Below are positions 28,639-37,450 of a stretch of 64,000 bases of DNA, in pieces. How positions within the stretch are numbered: position 1 is the stretch's first letter; each line of letters begins with the position of its first letter. The translations under genes were made by a program, and so were the position numbers. The notes under the pieces were generated by a model, which did not search any database, was not told where the DNA came from, and saw only the letters and a list, made by a program, of their open reading frames with translations. The DNA is from Saccharopolyspora gloriosae (lineage in GTDB: Bacteria > Actinomycetota > Actinomycetes > Mycobacteriales > Pseudonocardiaceae), in contig NZ_JACHIV010000001.1 in NCBI RefSeq assembly GCF_014203325.1, forward strand, positions 1,861,501-1,925,500, read 5' to 3'.

Positions 28639-29609
28639 CGACGGGGGCGACGGAGCGGCTGCCGCGGCTGCTGGCGCTGGTGCCGTACCTGCTCAGCAGG
28701 CCGGGGATTCCGGTGGCCGATGCGGCGGAGGACTTCGGTGTCACCGAGCAGCAGCTGCGGCGGGACCTGGAGCTGCTGTGGATGTGCGGCCTGCCCGGTT
28801 ACGGGCCGGGTGACCTGATCGACCTGTCCTTCGAGGGCGAGACGATCACCGTCACCTACGACGCGGGGATGCGCCGTCCGCTGCGGATGACCGCGTCGGA
28901 GGCGACGTCGCTGCTGGTGGCGCTGCGGGCGTTGGCCGATACGCCGGGCATAGCCGACACCGAGGCGGTGCAGCGGGCGCTGTCGAAGGTCGAGGAGGCC
29001 GTCGGGCAGGCCGAGCCGACCGGGGTCGTGGTGGGCCTGGCCGGCCGGGAAGGCCCGATGGTGCCGGGTGTGCAGGAGGCGGTGCAGCGGGCCGTGACCG
29101 AGCACCGGGCGCTGGCCATGCGGTACTACACGGCCTCGCGGGACGAGATCAGCGAACGCACCGTGGATCCGATGCGGCTGGTGATCGTCGACGGGCGCAG
29201 CTACCTGGAGGCGTGGTGCCGCTCGGCGACGGCGGTCCGCCGCTTCCGGCTGGACCGCATCGACGCGGCCGAGGTGCTCGACGAGGCGGCGCAGCCACCG
29301 CGGGAGGCGGAACCGACGGACTTCTCGGCGGGCTTGTTCCGGCCGATGCCCGATCAGCCGAGCGCGGTGCTGGAGCTCGATCCGGATGCCAGGTGGGTCA
29401 GCGAGTACTACCCGGTGGACGAGCTCGCGGAGCTGGAACACGGGCGGATCCGGGTGCGGATGCGGTATTCGGATCGCTCGTGGATGGTGCGCCTGGTGCT
29501 CGGGCTGGGCGGGCAGGGGCGCGTCGTGGAACCTCGCGACCTCGCCGATGACGTGCGACGACGCGCCGAGGAGGCGCTGGCGCGGGCGCATCACGTTCCG
29601 TCCTCGTGA
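28635..29609 (+). CDS. pafC: WYL-domain transcriptional activator PafC
   Basis: The 324-residue partner of PafB has a winged helix (about 10-75, GIPVADAAEDFGVTEQQLRR), WYL domain (about 140-215, ALAMRYYTASRDE and GRSYLEAWCRS) and C-terminal WCX domain. ATG 28635 overlaps pafB by four bases and GGGGAGG lies upstream. The earlier in-frame start at 28500 would lie inside pafB and is rejected. With PafB it activates recA and other repair genes in related bacteria. Confidence 0.94.
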   Translation: MTTGATERLPRLLALVPYLLSRPGIPVADAAEDFGVTEQQLRRDLELLWMCGLPGYGPGDLIDLSFEGETITVTYDAGMRRPLRMTASEATSLLVALRALADTPGIADTEAVQRALSKVEEAVGQAEPTGVVVGLAGREGPMVPGVQEAVQRAVTEHRALAMRYYTASRDEISERTVDPMRLVIVDGRSYLEAWCRSATAVRRFRLDRIDAAEVLDEAAQPPREAEPTDFSAGLFRPMPDQPSAVLELDPDARWVSEYYPVDELAELEHGRIRVRMRYSDRSWMVRLVLGLGGQGRVVEPRDLADDVRRRAEEALARAHHVPSS

Positions 29610-29627
29610 GCGCGCTACGGTGATCCG

Positions 29628-29834
29628 GTGCCCTACGTGTGGAGTCTTGTGCTGCTCGTGGCGGGAGTGCTGCTCCTGCTCGTCCTCCTGATCCGGTTCT
29701 TCACCTTGCTGCGCAGGGTGAAGGCGGTGCAACGCGAGGTCACCAACGACGTTTCGAACCGGTCCGGTCTGCTGAAAGCACGAATCGCGGGACTCCAGGT
29801 GGCGCTGGCCGAGCGTCGTAATGGAGCCGCGTGA
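29628..29834 (+). CDS. Small single-pass membrane protein between pafC and tatA
   Basis: 68 residues: one hydrophobic helix (VWSLVLLVAGVLLLLVLLIR, residues 4-23) then an amphipathic, basic segment (LLRRVKAVQREVTNDVSNRS). The plan, a short N-terminal helix followed by an amphipathic helix, resembles TatA/TatB proteins but there is no FG hinge or GxxE motif. GTG start, 18 bases after pafC. The role is unknown; placement next to tatAC suggests a membrane-linked function. Confidence 0.6.
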   Translation: MPYVWSLVLLVAGVLLLLVLLIRFFTLLRRVKAVQREVTNDVSNRSGLLKARIAGLQVALAERRNGAA

Positions 29835-29904
29835 CGGCCTATCAGACCGACACCTGCCCGCGTACCATTGCGCTCGCAGGAAGCCCCAAGAAAGGTGTGC
29901 ACTG

Positions 29905-30177
29905 ATGGGTTTGCCAGGTGGGTGGGAGCTCGTACTCATCGTGGGTGTGCTGGTGTTGCTGTTCGGTGCCACCAAGCTGCCGCAGATGGCGCGTTCGCTC
30001 GGCCAGTCCGCACGGGTGTTCAAGGCTGAGGCTCGCGGGATGAAGGAAGACGAGGCCGCCGCGAAGCGCGACAAGGATTCGGCGTCCGAGCCGCAGCAGC
30101 TCACCACCGGTGAGGCCAGTGCGCCGGTGACCGCGTCCAACGCGGAAGAAGCGCAGCGCAAAGAAACCAAGAACTGA
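29905..30177 (+). CDS. tatA: Twin-arginine translocase subunit TatA
   Basis: TatA oligomers form the passage for folded proteins in the Tat export pathway. The 90-residue protein has the N-terminal helix WELVLIVGVLVLLFG, the FG hinge and the amphipathic helix ATKLPQMARSLGQSARVFK, then a charged disordered tail. ATG 29905 has AGAAAGG upstream. tatC follows after 18 bases, so the pair is an operon; a tatB gene is not present here. Confidence 0.96.
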   Translation: MGLPGGWELVLIVGVLVLLFGATKLPQMARSLGQSARVFKAEARGMKEDEAAAKRDKDSASEPQQLTTGEASAPVTASNAEEAQRKETKN

Positions 30178-30195
30178 TCGGGGACGGAACGCACG

Positions 30196-31161
30196 GTGAG
30201 TTCAAACCCGTTCCGCCGTTTGAACCCGTGGCGCGGTGACCGTCGCCGTTGGGGTCGTCGGCACAATCCCGACGGCACCATGACCTTGGTCGATCACCTC
30301 TACGAGTTGAGGTATCGGCTGGGTTGGGCGGCGTTCGGCATTCTGGTCGGCGCGATCTTCGGTTTCATCTGGTTCTCGAACCACGTGTTCGGGCTGCCGA
30401 CGCTCAGCGACATCCTGATCCGGCCGTACTGCCAGTTGCCGCCGCAGGTGCGGTTCAGCCCCAACGGCGAATGCCAGCTGTTGCAGACGAAGGCCTTCGA
30501 GGTCTTCATGCTGCAGTTGAAGGTCGGCATCGCCGTCGGTGCGCTGCTGTTCAGCCCGCTGTGGCTGTACCAGCTGTGGGCGTTCATCACGCCGGGACTG
30601 CACGCGAACGAGCGCAAGTTCGCCCGTACCTTCGTGACGATCGCGAGCCTGCTGTTCGTGTTCGGCGCGGTGCTGGCGTACTTCGTCGTTCCCGAGGGCC
30701 TGGGCTTCATGACCAGCTTCGGTGGCGGCGCGTTCTTCACCGCGCTGACCGGTGGCGAGTACATCAACTTCGTGCTCCTGATGCTGCTCATGTTCGGCAT
30801 CAGCTTCGAAATGCCGCTGGTGCTGGTGATGCTGAACCGGGCCGGTGTGGTCAGCTACGTGAAGCTGAAGAGCTGGTGGCGAGGCATCGTGTTCGGCCTG
30901 TTCGTGCTGGCGGCCGTCGCCACGCCGGGGCAGGACCCGTTCTCGATGTTGGCGCTGGCCGGGTGCCTGGTGATCCTGTTCTTGATCGCCATGGTCATCT
31001 GCCGGGCGCACGATCGCTCCAAGGCGAAGAAGCTCGCCGCGCAGGGCATGAACATGGACGATGTGGACCTCGACGAAGCGTCGAAGGTCGACTACCGGCC
31101 ATCGTCGCTGGACACCTCCGCTTCGGAGTCACGGGTCGGCAGCGCTGACGACGCGACCTGA
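30196..31161 (+). CDS. tatC: Twin-arginine translocase subunit TatC
   Basis: TatC binds the RR-signal peptides of Tat substrates. The 321-residue protein has six membrane helices with the family pattern MTLVDHLYELRYRLGWA near the N-terminus, RPYCQLP and the TPGLHANERKFARTFV loop. The last ~60 residues form a cytoplasmic acidic tail longer than in E. coli TatC. GTG start. A perfect 13-bp hairpin follows the gene. Confidence 0.97.
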   Translation: MSSNPFRRLNPWRGDRRRWGRRHNPDGTMTLVDHLYELRYRLGWAAFGILVGAIFGFIWFSNHVFGLPTLSDILIRPYCQLPPQVRFSPNGECQLLQTKAFEVFMLQLKVGIAVGALLFSPLWLYQLWAFITPGLHANERKFARTFVTIASLLFVFGAVLAYFVVPEGLGFMTSFGGGAFFTALTGGEYINFVLLMLLMFGISFEMPLVLVMLNRAGVVSYVKLKSWWRGIVFGLFVLAAVATPGQDPFSMLALAGCLVILFLIAMVICRAHDRSKAKKLAAQGMNMDDVDLDEASKVDYRPSSLDTSASESRVGSADDAT

Positions 31162-31190
31162 TCCCGTTCAAGCCCCCGATGAGTTCGTCG

Positions 31191-31224
31191 CTCGTCCCCC
31201 GTCGCCGCGGTGACGGGGGACGAG
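31191..31224. terminator. Bidirectional terminator between tatC and the CIS operon
   Basis: Perfect 13-bp stem CTCGTCCCCCGTC with an 8-nt loop between convergent transcription units. Confidence 0.85.
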
Positions 31225-31251
31225 TGCGTGAGCGGCCCGTGCCCCGTGTCG

Positions 31252-32313
31252 TCAGCTTCCTCGTTTCTGGAACTCGACCTCGCCCAGTTCGATGTGCTTG
31301 CCGCTGGTGACTTCGGTCGTCTCCTGGATCACGAGCCGGATCCGGCGCACATCGCTGACGCGGATCTCGAACGGTTTCGCTTCGTGGGCTTTGCCGAGTT
31401 GCAGCGGATAGGTGTGGGGGACTCCGCTCGTGTCGGTGACGATGGCCTCCATCCGGAGGGGGCGTGCCTGCGCCTCGAACGCCTTGCCCGGCGGGCCGGT
31501 GGTGACGAGCACGTGCAGCAGCCGGAACGGCGGATCGAATTCGAACTCGATCCACTCGCCGACGTCGTTGGTCCCCCACCCCTGATTGGTGTACTCGTCG
31601 ACCGCGGCAACAGCGGGATGTCCGGAGATCTCGCTGTTCGCCGTGATCTTCGTGGGGCGGATGTTCGAGGATTCCATGGTCTTGTCCAGGACGTCCTGCA
31701 GCAGCCACTGGCCGAACGGGAACAGCAGGATGGAGCCGATCACGAGCGCGAGGACCAGGCTGAGGATCGTCAGCCGCCGCCACAGCCAGCCGAGTCCGTT
31801 GCCGTTGGACCGCTTCTTGCGCAGCCAGCGGGTCGGTTCGGGCTCCGGTTCGACCAGCTGCGTCGCGCAGCGCACGCAGAAGCGCCGGTCCGGCGGATTG
31901 GGCGTGCCGCAGGAGCGGCACGGCGGCCCGTCCTGAGGCGTGGTGGGCACGACGGTGTGCGACTCGGGGCGGGGCGCGACGGGTTTCGCGGGCTGGACGG
32001 CGACCGGTTCGTCGGCTTCCGCGGCGGGGCCGGCATCGGGCCGAGCGTGGCGCCCTGGTGCCGCTCCGGAAGGGCGGGGCGGTCCCGGAGCCGCGGGCGG
32101 ACCGGGTGGTGGTCCTGTAGCGGGGCCCGGACCGGGAGGTGGTGGCGGCGCGGGGGCCTGACCCGGCGGTCGCTGCGCGGCGGTGGGGCGGGACGGCGGT
32201 GGCGGCACCGGTTTCTTCACGGTGGCATCCCAGCCGAGGTAGGAACCGCAGTTGCCGCAGAAGTCGTCGGTTTCAGCTGTTTGCGCGCCGCAGACCGGGC
32301 AGGGTCGCATCAT
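31252..32313 (-). CDS. CIS-associated zinc-ribbon membrane protein with discoidin-like domain (CisA-like)
   Basis: 353 residues in a clear order: zinc ribbon 1 CPVCGAQ ... FCGNC (about 4-22), a Pro/Gly/Ala-rich linker, zinc ribbon 2 CRSCGTPNPPDRRFCVRC (about 130-148), one membrane helix (LTILSLVLALVIGSILLFPF, about 180-202) and an extracytoplasmic F5/8-type (discoidin, NADase-type glycan-binding-like) domain. The layout resembles what I recall of the CisA membrane protein linked to contractile injection in Streptomyces; homology needs a search. It may couple the cytosolic particle to the membrane. ATG 32313 overlaps the stop of tail protein I by four bases. It is the last gene of the operon. 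Confidence 0.75.
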   Translation of the reverse strand: MMRPCPVCGAQTAETDDFCGNCGSYLGWDATVKKPVPPPPSRPTAAQRPPGQAPAPPPPPGPGPATGPPPGPPAAPGPPRPSGAAPGRHARPDAGPAAEADEPVAVQPAKPVAPRPESHTVVPTTPQDGPPCRSCGTPNPPDRRFCVRCATQLVEPEPEPTRWLRKKRSNGNGLGWLWRRLTILSLVLALVIGSILLFPFGQWLLQDVLDKTMESSNIRPTKITANSEISGHPAVAAVDEYTNQGWGTNDVGEWIEFEFDPPFRLLHVLVTTGPPGKAFEAQARPLRMEAIVTDTSGVPHTYPLQLGKAHEAKPFEIRVSDVRRIRLVIQETTEVTSGKHIELGEVEFQKRGS

Positions 32314-32876
32314 GATCGCCTCCGTTCTTGCTGAGGTGGCCCGGACATGACCTCGACGGTGCAGGTCAGGTGCACGGGGCAGGCCGAGTTGACCAGCGCG
32401 ACGACCTGGTCGCGGTTCACCGCCGAGCGACCGGCCCACACCTGCACGCGTGCTTCGGTGGTGGGGGCACCGGGGAGCGGGGTCGCGGGCCGGGTGGACC
32501 AGGCCGCGCCGGGGCCGTCGAGCACGCGGGCGTGCACTCCGAGGCAGAGCCAGAGCCGGTCGACGAGGCCGCGCGCGGTGCCGCGCCAGCGGTGCAGTTC
32601 GACGGCGCGGATCACGACGGCGCGCCGCAGTTCCGGGGGCCAGCCCGGATCCAGTTCCATCGCCACCCAGCCCGCGATCCAGGCGACGAAGTCCTCCGGC
32701 GCCACCCGCGGGTCGAAGTAGTACGCCAGGTTGTCCAATGTGGACAAGATGGGTGCGAGCACGGTGTCCAGCCCAGCGGTGAACCGCTGGGCGAAGTCGT
32801 CGCCCGCGTACAGCCCGGGCAACTGCTCCCCGAGCGGGTAGCGGCTGGGCAGACCGGGCACTGCCTGTCGGGTCAT
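32310..32876 (-). CDS. CIS baseplate wedge protein, phage tail protein I family
   Basis: 188 residues of the P2 gpI-like family (YYFDPRVAPEDFVAWIAGWV and LHRWRGTARGLVDRLWLCLG are characteristic). In contractile tails this protein joins the baseplate J protein in the wedge. ATG 32876 overlaps the J stop (ATGA), and its own stop overlaps the next start, so expression is coupled. No fibre gene is next to it, unlike in many phages. Confidence 0.85.
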   Translation of the reverse strand: MTRQAVPGLPSRYPLGEQLPGLYAGDDFAQRFTAGLDTVLAPILSTLDNLAYYFDPRVAPEDFVAWIAGWVAMELDPGWPPELRRAVVIRAVELHRWRGTARGLVDRLWLCLGVHARVLDGPGAAWSTRPATPLPGAPTTEARVQVWAGRSAVNRDQVVALVNSACPVHLTCTVEVMSGPPQQERRRS

Positions 32877-34837
32877 CTCGGCTCCGCACCATCCGGCGGG
32901 TTGACCACGACCTGGTGCTGGTGCGAGAAGACCAGCGCGTGCCGCGCGAGGTCGATGCGGTCGGCGGGGCTCCCGCGCCTGCCGGTGATCGGGTCGGCCG
33001 GGAACAGCCGCACCTCCTCGACCAGGCCGACGCCCGCGACGCGCTGGAGCACGGCGAAGATCTCCCCGGTCTGCACGGGATGCCCGAACGGCCAGCCGGT
33101 TCCGTCGACGCCACCGCGCAGCGGGTTGATGTAGCGGTAGAGCGCGTCGAGCGCGTCGCCGTTGATCCGGTTCACGTCGTCGCCGGTGGCGCTCATCCGG
33201 GCCACGACGGTGATCCCTTGGTAGAACGGCGGTTCCACGATGAGCCGGGCGCCGAGCAGCCGTCGTTCGTTGAGCCGGGCGGCGACGGTGGACAGCAGCT
33301 GTTCGGAGGGGATGAGCTGCTCGAAGCGGATGCGATCGCCGGTGTCGGCGACGGCGTCGGGTACGACGAGCACCCGGGCGGCACCGGGTTCGTGGTCGGC
33401 GCCCGCGGGCAGGCACCGGATGCGGGCCGCCGCGGGGGCCGCTTGGCGGGCGATCTGCTCGTGGTCGGCGGCGGTCACGGCGCGTTCCTGGAGCTGGAGT
33501 TGTTGCGGCGCGCGCACTTTCGCCTCGGACACCGTTTCGCCGTCGATGCCGCCGATGGCGGCTTCGCGGTTCTCCACGTCGGAGATGTAGGGCACGGAGC
33601 TGCGCAGCACGGAGATCGTGCCGCGCGCCACGTTGCCGGCGCGTCCGCCGCCGGTGCGGTAGCGCGCGACGCGGATCTGCGCGCCCTTGGCGGGCACCGC
33701 GCCCCAGTTGCGCAGCCTGCCGTCGGGCACCCGCACGGCGGGCGGGAAGCTGAACTGGCCGGTCGTCGCGTCGAGCGTGACGTGCCGGTCGGTGTGACCG
33801 GAGCGGCCGAAGTGGTCCACGACGGTCCAGTCCTCCCAGCCTTCACCGTCGGACACCTGCACCACGACGGGTTCGCCGTCGGTGAGCACCGGGGCCTCTT
33901 CGAGGGTGAACCGCTGTCCCGGCACGCCTGCCGATTCGCCGAGCAGCACCTCGGTGTGGGTTTCGGCGTGTTCGACGGTGGTGGTGCCGCCGACGGTGGA
34001 GACCTCGGCGACGCGGACGGTGGGGGATTCGGAGTAGAACGGCTGGCCGGCTTCGGGTTCGACGACGCGGCAGCGCAGCCAGCCGGCGCGCACTCCGGCG
34101 ACGGCGGAGGGCGCGTGGCCGGGGCCGATCTGCAGGACGACTTCGCCGGGCCGGTTGAGCCCGCCGGTCGTGTCGTCGAACGCCTCGCACTCGGCCCAGC
34201 CGGTGCCGTCCCAGGCTTCCCAGACCAGCGGCGGCTGGCGCGGATCGACGCCGATGCCTTCGACCCGGCTGTCGAGTTCCACGGAGATCACGCAGCGCGG
34301 CACGGCGTTGCTGAGCCCGAACAGCATGGCGTCGCCGGGGGTGGGTTCGGCTTGGAAGCAGGGCACGTCCCGTTCGGCGCCGAGGTCGGCGGTGCGGTCC
34401 TCGATGGTGCCCGCCGCGGAGATCGTCACGAGGGTCCGCAGTTCGCACGGCACGATCGGGAGGTCGTCGACGGTGGCGAACACGACGTCCTGCTCGAGTT
34501 CGGAGTGCGCGGTGGCGACTTCGGTTCCGCGGTCGAGCAGCACGGTTTCCTGCTGCGCGGCGGAAAGCCAGAACGTGACGTCGCCGCGCGCGGCGGCCGG
34601 TGGGAACAGTCGCACGCCCATCAGGTCGAGGAACGCGAGGTAGTTCTTCTCCGGGACGCGGTTGAGCCGGTAGATCAGCTGGTCCACCATGTGCGCGAAG
34701 GTCTCGATGAGCGTGACGCCGGGGTCGGAGACGTTGTGGTCGGTCCATTCCGGGGCGCGTTGCTGCACGTAGCGCTTGGCTTCGTCGACGAGTTCCTGGA
34801 ACCGGCGGTCGTCGAGGTTGGGGGAGGGGATCGCCAT
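32873..34837 (-). CDS. CIS baseplate J-like protein
   Basis: The 654-residue protein is a baseplate J/gp6-like wedge component: the N-terminal ~60 residues (LVDEAKRYVQQRAPEWTDHN, then DPGVTLIETFAHMVDQLIYR) are the typical start of putative baseplate assembly proteins, and the middle (RAVTAADHEQIARQAAPAA) and C-terminal parts (GDDVNRINGDALDALYRYIN) match the J domain. It should bridge the hub and sheath. Start and stop overlap the neighbours by one to four bases. Confidence 0.88.
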   Translation of the reverse strand: MAIPSPNLDDRRFQELVDEAKRYVQQRAPEWTDHNVSDPGVTLIETFAHMVDQLIYRLNRVPEKNYLAFLDLMGVRLFPPAAARGDVTFWLSAAQQETVLLDRGTEVATAHSELEQDVVFATVDDLPIVPCELRTLVTISAAGTIEDRTADLGAERDVPCFQAEPTPGDAMLFGLSNAVPRCVISVELDSRVEGIGVDPRQPPLVWEAWDGTGWAECEAFDDTTGGLNRPGEVVLQIGPGHAPSAVAGVRAGWLRCRVVEPEAGQPFYSESPTVRVAEVSTVGGTTTVEHAETHTEVLLGESAGVPGQRFTLEEAPVLTDGEPVVVQVSDGEGWEDWTVVDHFGRSGHTDRHVTLDATTGQFSFPPAVRVPDGRLRNWGAVPAKGAQIRVARYRTGGGRAGNVARGTISVLRSSVPYISDVENREAAIGGIDGETVSEAKVRAPQQLQLQERAVTAADHEQIARQAAPAAARIRCLPAGADHEPGAARVLVVPDAVADTGDRIRFEQLIPSEQLLSTVAARLNERRLLGARLIVEPPFYQGITVVARMSATGDDVNRINGDALDALYRYINPLRGGVDGTGWPFGHPVQTGEIFAVLQRVAGVGLVEEVRLFPADPITGRRGSPADRIDLARHALVFSHQHQVVVNPPDGAEPR

Positions 34838-35259
34838 CAGGCCGCGCCTCCCGTCCCTGGTTCACCGGCGTCGGGGATGGTGTAGAAGGGGAACACGAGG
34901 TTGCGGCGGTCGTTGGTGGAGCGCAGCGTGTAGTGCACGTCGATGTAGAGCACGCCTTCCTCGTCGTCGTCGGCGGCGATCACCACGTCGGTGACTTCGA
35001 TCCGCGGTTCCCAGCGGTGCAGCGCGCTGCGCACCTCGTAGGCGATGCGCCCGGCGGTGGCGCCGTCGGCGGGGGCGAACACGTAGTCGTGCACGCCGCA
35101 GCCGAATTCGGGGCGCATGGGGCGTTCGCCGGGGGCGGTGCCGAGCACGAGCCGGATGGCCTCTTCGATCTCCTGCTCCCGCTCGACGAGTCCGATGCCG
35201 CCGGTGGCGCTGACGCGCAGCGGGAATCCCCAGCCGCGGCCGATGAACCGTTCGCTCAC
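34837..35259 (-). CDS. CIS baseplate protein, GPW/gp25 family
   Basis: 140 residues of the T4 gp25/P2 GPW family: IRLVLGTAPGERPMRPEFGCG is the characteristic EPR-like region (here PEFG), followed by VRSALHRWEPRIEV. gp25 connects the wedge to the first sheath ring and starts sheath assembly. GTG 35259 with GGAGG upstream overlaps the PAAR stop (GTGA). Confidence 0.92.
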   Translation of the reverse strand: MSERFIGRGWGFPLRVSATGGIGLVEREQEIEEAIRLVLGTAPGERPMRPEFGCGVHDYVFAPADGATAGRIAYEVRSALHRWEPRIEVTDVVIAADDDEEGVLYIDVHYTLRSTNDRRNLVFPFYTIPDAGEPGTGGAA

Positions 35260-35570
35260 ATCGGGCCTCCGATCAGCACGTTCATGGCACCGACGATGAC
35301 TTGGGCCCCGCAGCTGCTCTTGTCCATCATCTTGGCCGCGGGCAGGTTGCCGATGAGCACGACGCCGCCGCGCGGCGGGCTGGGGGTCAGCACGTTGGCC
35401 GGTCCCAGCAGGGCGTGCGGCGGGATTCCGCAGACGACCGTGCTGCCGGTGACGGCGGCGGGTTTGCCGCCGATGAGCACGGTCGCGACGCGGACCGCGA
35501 CGGGCGGCGGCGGTGGGCCGACGGTGCCCCCGTGACTGATGGGGTCGCCGAGCCGGGCGGCTGGAGGCAT
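35256..35570 (-). CDS. PAAR-like spike tip protein
   Basis: 104 residues rich in Gly/Pro/Val with paired PAAR-like repeats (AARLGDPISHGGTVG; VLIGGKPAAVTGSTV; VLIGNLPAAKM; VLIGG). PAAR proteins form the zinc-containing sharp tip on VgrG-like spikes. His13 and Cys47/Cys87 could be metal ligands. It follows the spike gene by 53 bases. Confidence 0.88.
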   Translation of the reverse strand: MPPAARLGDPISHGGTVGPPPPPVAVRVATVLIGGKPAAVTGSTVVCGIPPHALLGPANVLTPSPPRGGVVLIGNLPAAKMMDKSSCGAQVIVGAMNVLIGGPM

Positions 35571-35582
35571 CGCGGAACTCCT

Positions 35583-35623
35583 TGTGCTGCGTGAAGAACG
35601 GGTCGTGCTGCGGGAAGAACGGG
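35583..35623. repeat. Short tandem direct repeat between spike and PAAR genes
   Basis: Two imperfect copies of TGCTGCGTGAAGAACGGGTC-type sequence (second copy TGCTGCGGGAAGAACGGGTC) fill the only sizeable gap in this part of the operon. Confidence 0.7.
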
Positions 35624-37450
35624 TCAGTTGATCCGGACGATCGGGGCGCGGAGGGCGGCGGTGGCGCCGCCGTCGACGTTGGCGGCGACCTTGCCGGACA
35701 GCGAGGCGTCGGCGTTGGCGTTGATCTTGGCGTTGAGAGTGGCGTCCACCGAGATGTTCTTGCCCTTGAGCGTGATGTCGCCGGTGGTGGCGTCGAGGGT
35801 GATGCCGCGCGAGTCCAGCGTCATCGAGCTGAGCGCGCGGCGGCCGCCGGGGGCTTTGACGGCGACCTCGATGGAGTTCTTCTGCTGGTCCAGCCGGATT
35901 TCGAGCCGTTCGTTGCCGCTGGCGATGGACACGCCGGGCGGTCCCGTCTTGGCGTCGAGCAGTTCGAGCCGATGTCCCGTGCGGGAGACCAGCGAGCGCC
36001 GGCCGACCTTCTTGCCGTCGAGCAGTTTCGTCTTGTGCTCGGAGGGTTTGTCCTTGCCGTTGTAGAGCCCGCCGAGCACGTACGGCCGGTCCAGCAGGCC
36101 TTGTTCGAAACCGACGAGCACTTCGTCGCCGACGTCGGGGCTGATCACCCCGCCGCCGCCCTTCCCGCCGAGTTGCACGGTCCGCGCCCAATCGGAGACG
36201 TATTTGGCGTCGAGCCAGGGGAACGTGAGTTTCACCCAGCCCCGCTGGCCGTTGGCGGGTTCCTTGATGTCGGTGACGATCGCGTTGGCCACGCCGGGGA
36301 TGCGCGGTCCGCGGCTCGGGGCGTTGGCGCCGGTGGCAAGTCCGGCCAGCGAGCGGTCCGGGGTGGTGCTCACCAGCACGGTGGTGCGGTAGCCCTGGCC
36401 CGGTTCGATCACGTGGTGCACGGCGGTGGCGGTGTACTTCCCGGTGAACTTGCTGCCCGCGTTGCCCAGGGCCACCGGCGTGCCGGCGCGCAGCTTGGGA
36501 TCGCCTTCGGCGACGGCTTCGACTTCGCCGAGTCCGGCGCTCAGCGACGTCGCCAGCGAATCCGCGACCGCGTTCGCTTCGGCCTGCGTGCCGTAGGGCG
36601 TGTCGGTGACGACCATGCTGGTCTTCTTCCCGAACTTGGCGGTCGCCTGCGCGGGGGTGAGGCCGGGAACGATCGTCTTGCTGGTGGTGACGGGTTTGGT
36701 GGCGACCACGGGTTTCTTGGTCTTCACGTCCCAGCCGCGCACTTCGACGTTGCTGACCTGGTCGGTGGAGGTGAGCACCGCGCGCAGCGCCATCAGGTTG
36801 CGGCCGTACTCCAGCACGAACGGGCTCTTCGCCGCCGACGTCGTCGGGGCGGGTGCGGAGGCGGCGGGCGCGAGCGGGGCGAAGTCGAGCGTGCCGAGCT
36901 CGTCGACCCGCACGGTGACGCCGTGCTCCTCGGCCAGGATTTGCAGGAATTCCCAGTCGGAGACGTTGGGCTGGGCCAGCTGCGTGTAGGTGATCTTCTT
37001 GGCTTCGATCTTGCCGGCTTTGAGCCCCGCGTCCTTGATGACCTTGCGCACGATGGTGTCGGCGCTCATGTTCTTGTACGCCACCACTTTCCGGCCGCGC
37101 AGCAACCGGTGCGCCTTGTTCGTGGCGCGCACCACGGTGAACGAGCCGGTTCCGTCGGAGTCCAGTTCCAGCGCCGTGACCTCACCGGCGAACAGCTTCT
37201 CCGGGACTTTGCCGCCGCCCGCGGTCGCGATCGACACCGTCAGCGGCGCGCCGATGCTGATGCCGGTGGCGGTGAGCAGTTCGTGGTTCGGGTCGCGGAA
37301 GGTCACCGTCGCCGTGTCGGGCAGCCCGACGTTCTCGTCGACGACGCAGGAGGTGAGCTGTTCCTGCCAGGCGGGCGGCAGCGGCCCGGGGATCTTGACG
37401 ATCGGGTCGGCGGCGAACGACCTGCCGTCCTGTTCTGCACCGGAGCCCAT
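35624..37450 (-). CDS. VgrG-like central spike protein (gpD/gp27 plus gp5 OB-fold)
   Basis: 608 residues combining a late-control-D/gp27-like hub (about 1-330, with ADTIVRKVIKDAGL and VSDWEFLQILAEEHG), a gp5 OB domain (about 390-470, RGWVKLTFPWLDAKYVSDWA) and a C-terminal beta-helical needle with repeated short strands (ITLDATTGDITLKGKNISVD). It forms the trimeric spike capped by PAAR. ATG 37450 overlaps the LysM gene stop by one base (TGATG). Confidence 0.9.
   Translation of the reverse strand: MGSGAEQDGRSFAADPIVKIPGPLPPAWQEQLTSCVVDENVGLPDTATVTFRDPNHELLTATGISIGAPLTVSIATAGGGKVPEKLFAGEVTALELDSDGTGSFTVVRATNKAHRLLRGRKVVAYKNMSADTIVRKVIKDAGLKAGKIEAKKITYTQLAQPNVSDWEFLQILAEEHGVTVRVDELGTLDFAPLAPAASAPAPTTSAAKSPFVLEYGRNLMALRAVLTSTDQVSNVEVRGWDVKTKKPVVATKPVTTSKTIVPGLTPAQATAKFGKKTSMVVTDTPYGTQAEANAVADSLATSLSAGLGEVEAVAEGDPKLRAGTPVALGNAGSKFTGKYTATAVHHVIEPGQGYRTTVLVSTTPDRSLAGLATGANAPSRGPRIPGVANAIVTDIKEPANGQRGWVKLTFPWLDAKYVSDWARTVQLGGKGGGGVISPDVGDEVLVGFEQGLLDRPYVLGGLYNGKDKPSEHKTKLLDGKKVGRRSLVSRTGHRLELLDAKTGPPGVSIASGNERLEIRLDQQKNSIEVAVKAPGGRRALSSMTLDSRGITLDATTGDITLKGKNISVDATLNAKINANADASLSGKVAANVDGGATAALRAPIVRIN

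Noticed and set aside
35256-37450. Type VI secretion system
   Set aside because: VgrG and PAAR-like proteins alone do not make a T6SS; TssJLM, TssK and ClpV are absent and the sheath is a single phage-type protein.
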